Of a DNA stretch of 23,486 nt, positions 23,109 to 23,486 are shown one piece after another (positions within the stretch are counted from its first letter, which is position 1; each line of letters opens with the position of its first letter). Source of the DNA: Desulfobacterales bacterium (GTDB taxonomy: Bacteria; Desulfobacterota; Desulfobacteria; Desulfobacterales; ETH-SRB1); NCBI GenBank assembly GCA_030017395.1, contig JASEIZ010000004.1, positions 1 to 23,486 of the forward strand, in the 5' to 3' direction. The position numbers were made by a program, and so were the translations under genes. The notes under the pieces are model-generated. The model worked only from the letters and a program-made list of their open reading frames with translations, did no database searches and was not told the DNA's origin.

Positions 23109-23486
23109 ATGGCACAAGGGATTCTTCCTTTCAAGTATGAAACTGAGAAAAACGCAACAGGGATGACGGCACTGGCTGGTCTTCCAGTGTATCTGGATTT
23201 GGCCAAGATAATAGGGTTAAGCAAATCGATAGAAAAACATTTAAAAGTGCGCACAGGTGGACAGGGCTGGACTGACAGCGAGATTGTGCTTTCTCTTATA
23301 CTGCTGAATCTTGCAGGCGGCGACTGTGTTGATGACATAAAGACACTTGAAGCAGACGACGGATTCTGTGAAGTGCTGAAGAAGGCTGAGATGCATGGCT
23401 TGAGGCGAAAAGTCAGAAGGGCATTATTGCGTCGCTGGCGTAAAGAGAAAACACGTGCAGTTCCCTCTGCGTCGTCAATATTTCGT
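23109..23486 (+). CDS. IS1380-family-like transposase, N-terminal 126 codons (partial)
   Basis: The frame is open from ATG at 23109 to the window end. It begins MAQGILPFKYETEK. Segments such as TDSEIVLSLILLNLAGGDCVDDIKTL followed by a Leu-rich stretch, a basic patch (about 99-115) and PSASSIFR match the N-terminal region of IS1380-group DDE transposases as I know them. The DDE catalytic residues lie beyond the window. GAGGTG precedes the start by about 8 nt. Whether the full gene is intact cannot be judged. Confidence 0.75.
   Translation, partial: MAQGILPFKYETEKNATGMTALAGLPVYLDLAKIIGLSKSIEKHLKVRTGGQGWTDSEIVLSLILLNLAGGDCVDDIKTLEADDGFCEVLKKAEMHGLRRKVRRALLRRWRKEKTRAVPSASSIFR

Larger units (their letters stand above)
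23001..23486 (+). mobile_element. IS1380-like insertion sequence, left part (cut by window edge)
   Basis: The transposase reading frame and its leader mark the left portion of an insertion sequence that continues past the window. The exact left end is not fixed: ACCCTGATT (23002-23010), repeated inverted at 23049-23057, or CCTCGTTGA (23032) are candidate boundaries. The element lies divergent from rpmF. The target duplication cannot be seen because the right end is missing. Confidence 0.7.

Overview
The window is about 23.5 kb of a Gram-negative bacterial chromosome. It is almost entirely coding on the minus strand, at roughly 40% G+C. The gene order (dCMP deaminase, nrdR, ribD, ribE, ribBA, ribH, nusB), a TrpB2-type enzyme, an aldolase/short-chain dehydrogenase fusion and a DUF6125-like protein all point to the Desulfobacterota, most likely Desulfobacterales (sulfate reducers and relatives). 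This placement is inferred from gene content and protein style, not from a database search.

Layout. 1-70: tail of a plus-strand Gly/Arg-rich RNA-binding protein, ending in a terminator shared with a convergent DEAD-box helicase (184-1851). 1938-7361: typA, an aldolase/SDR fusion and comM, all minus strand. 7464-9245: tRNA-Val(CAC), an HU/IHF-type protein, a DUF6125-like protein and an MBL-fold hydrolase. 9509-22866: one long co-oriented housekeeping array. In transcription order it reads rpmF, acyl-CoA dehydrogenase, fabG, acpP, fabF, rpiB, glyA, then dCMP deaminase, nrdR, ribD, ribE, ribBA, ribH, nusB, trpB2 and a small Cys/Trp-rich protein. 23001-23486: left part of an IS1380-like insertion sequence, cut by the window edge and oriented away from rpmF.

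How the genes work together. The rpmF-to-fabF block is the usual ribosome/fatty-acid cluster, but an acyl-CoA dehydrogenase sits where plsX, fabH and fabD are normally found. The rib block encodes riboflavin biosynthesis from GTP and ribulose-5-phosphate, linked to nucleotide regulation (nrdR, dCMP deaminase) and antitermination (nusB). rpiB and glyA supply pentose phosphate and one-carbon units.

The most interesting material lies between the genes. Two copies of a MITE-like element (7609-7750 and 9306-9470) share terminal inverted repeats beginning GAGACCTTTG, and each has a perfect 5-bp target duplication. One of them landed exactly in the HU stop codon and rebuilt it, separating HU from a tRNA-Val gene that had been only 7 nt downstream. 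A different palindromic element (16359-16493) lies directly upstream of the dCMP deaminase gene and truncates a small S23-like reading frame. A third repeat family occupies two gaps inside the rib operon. The transposase leader of the insertion sequence can fold into a perfect three-way junction that buries its Shine-Dalgarno. I found no CRISPR array, defence island, prophage or secondary-metabolite cluster.
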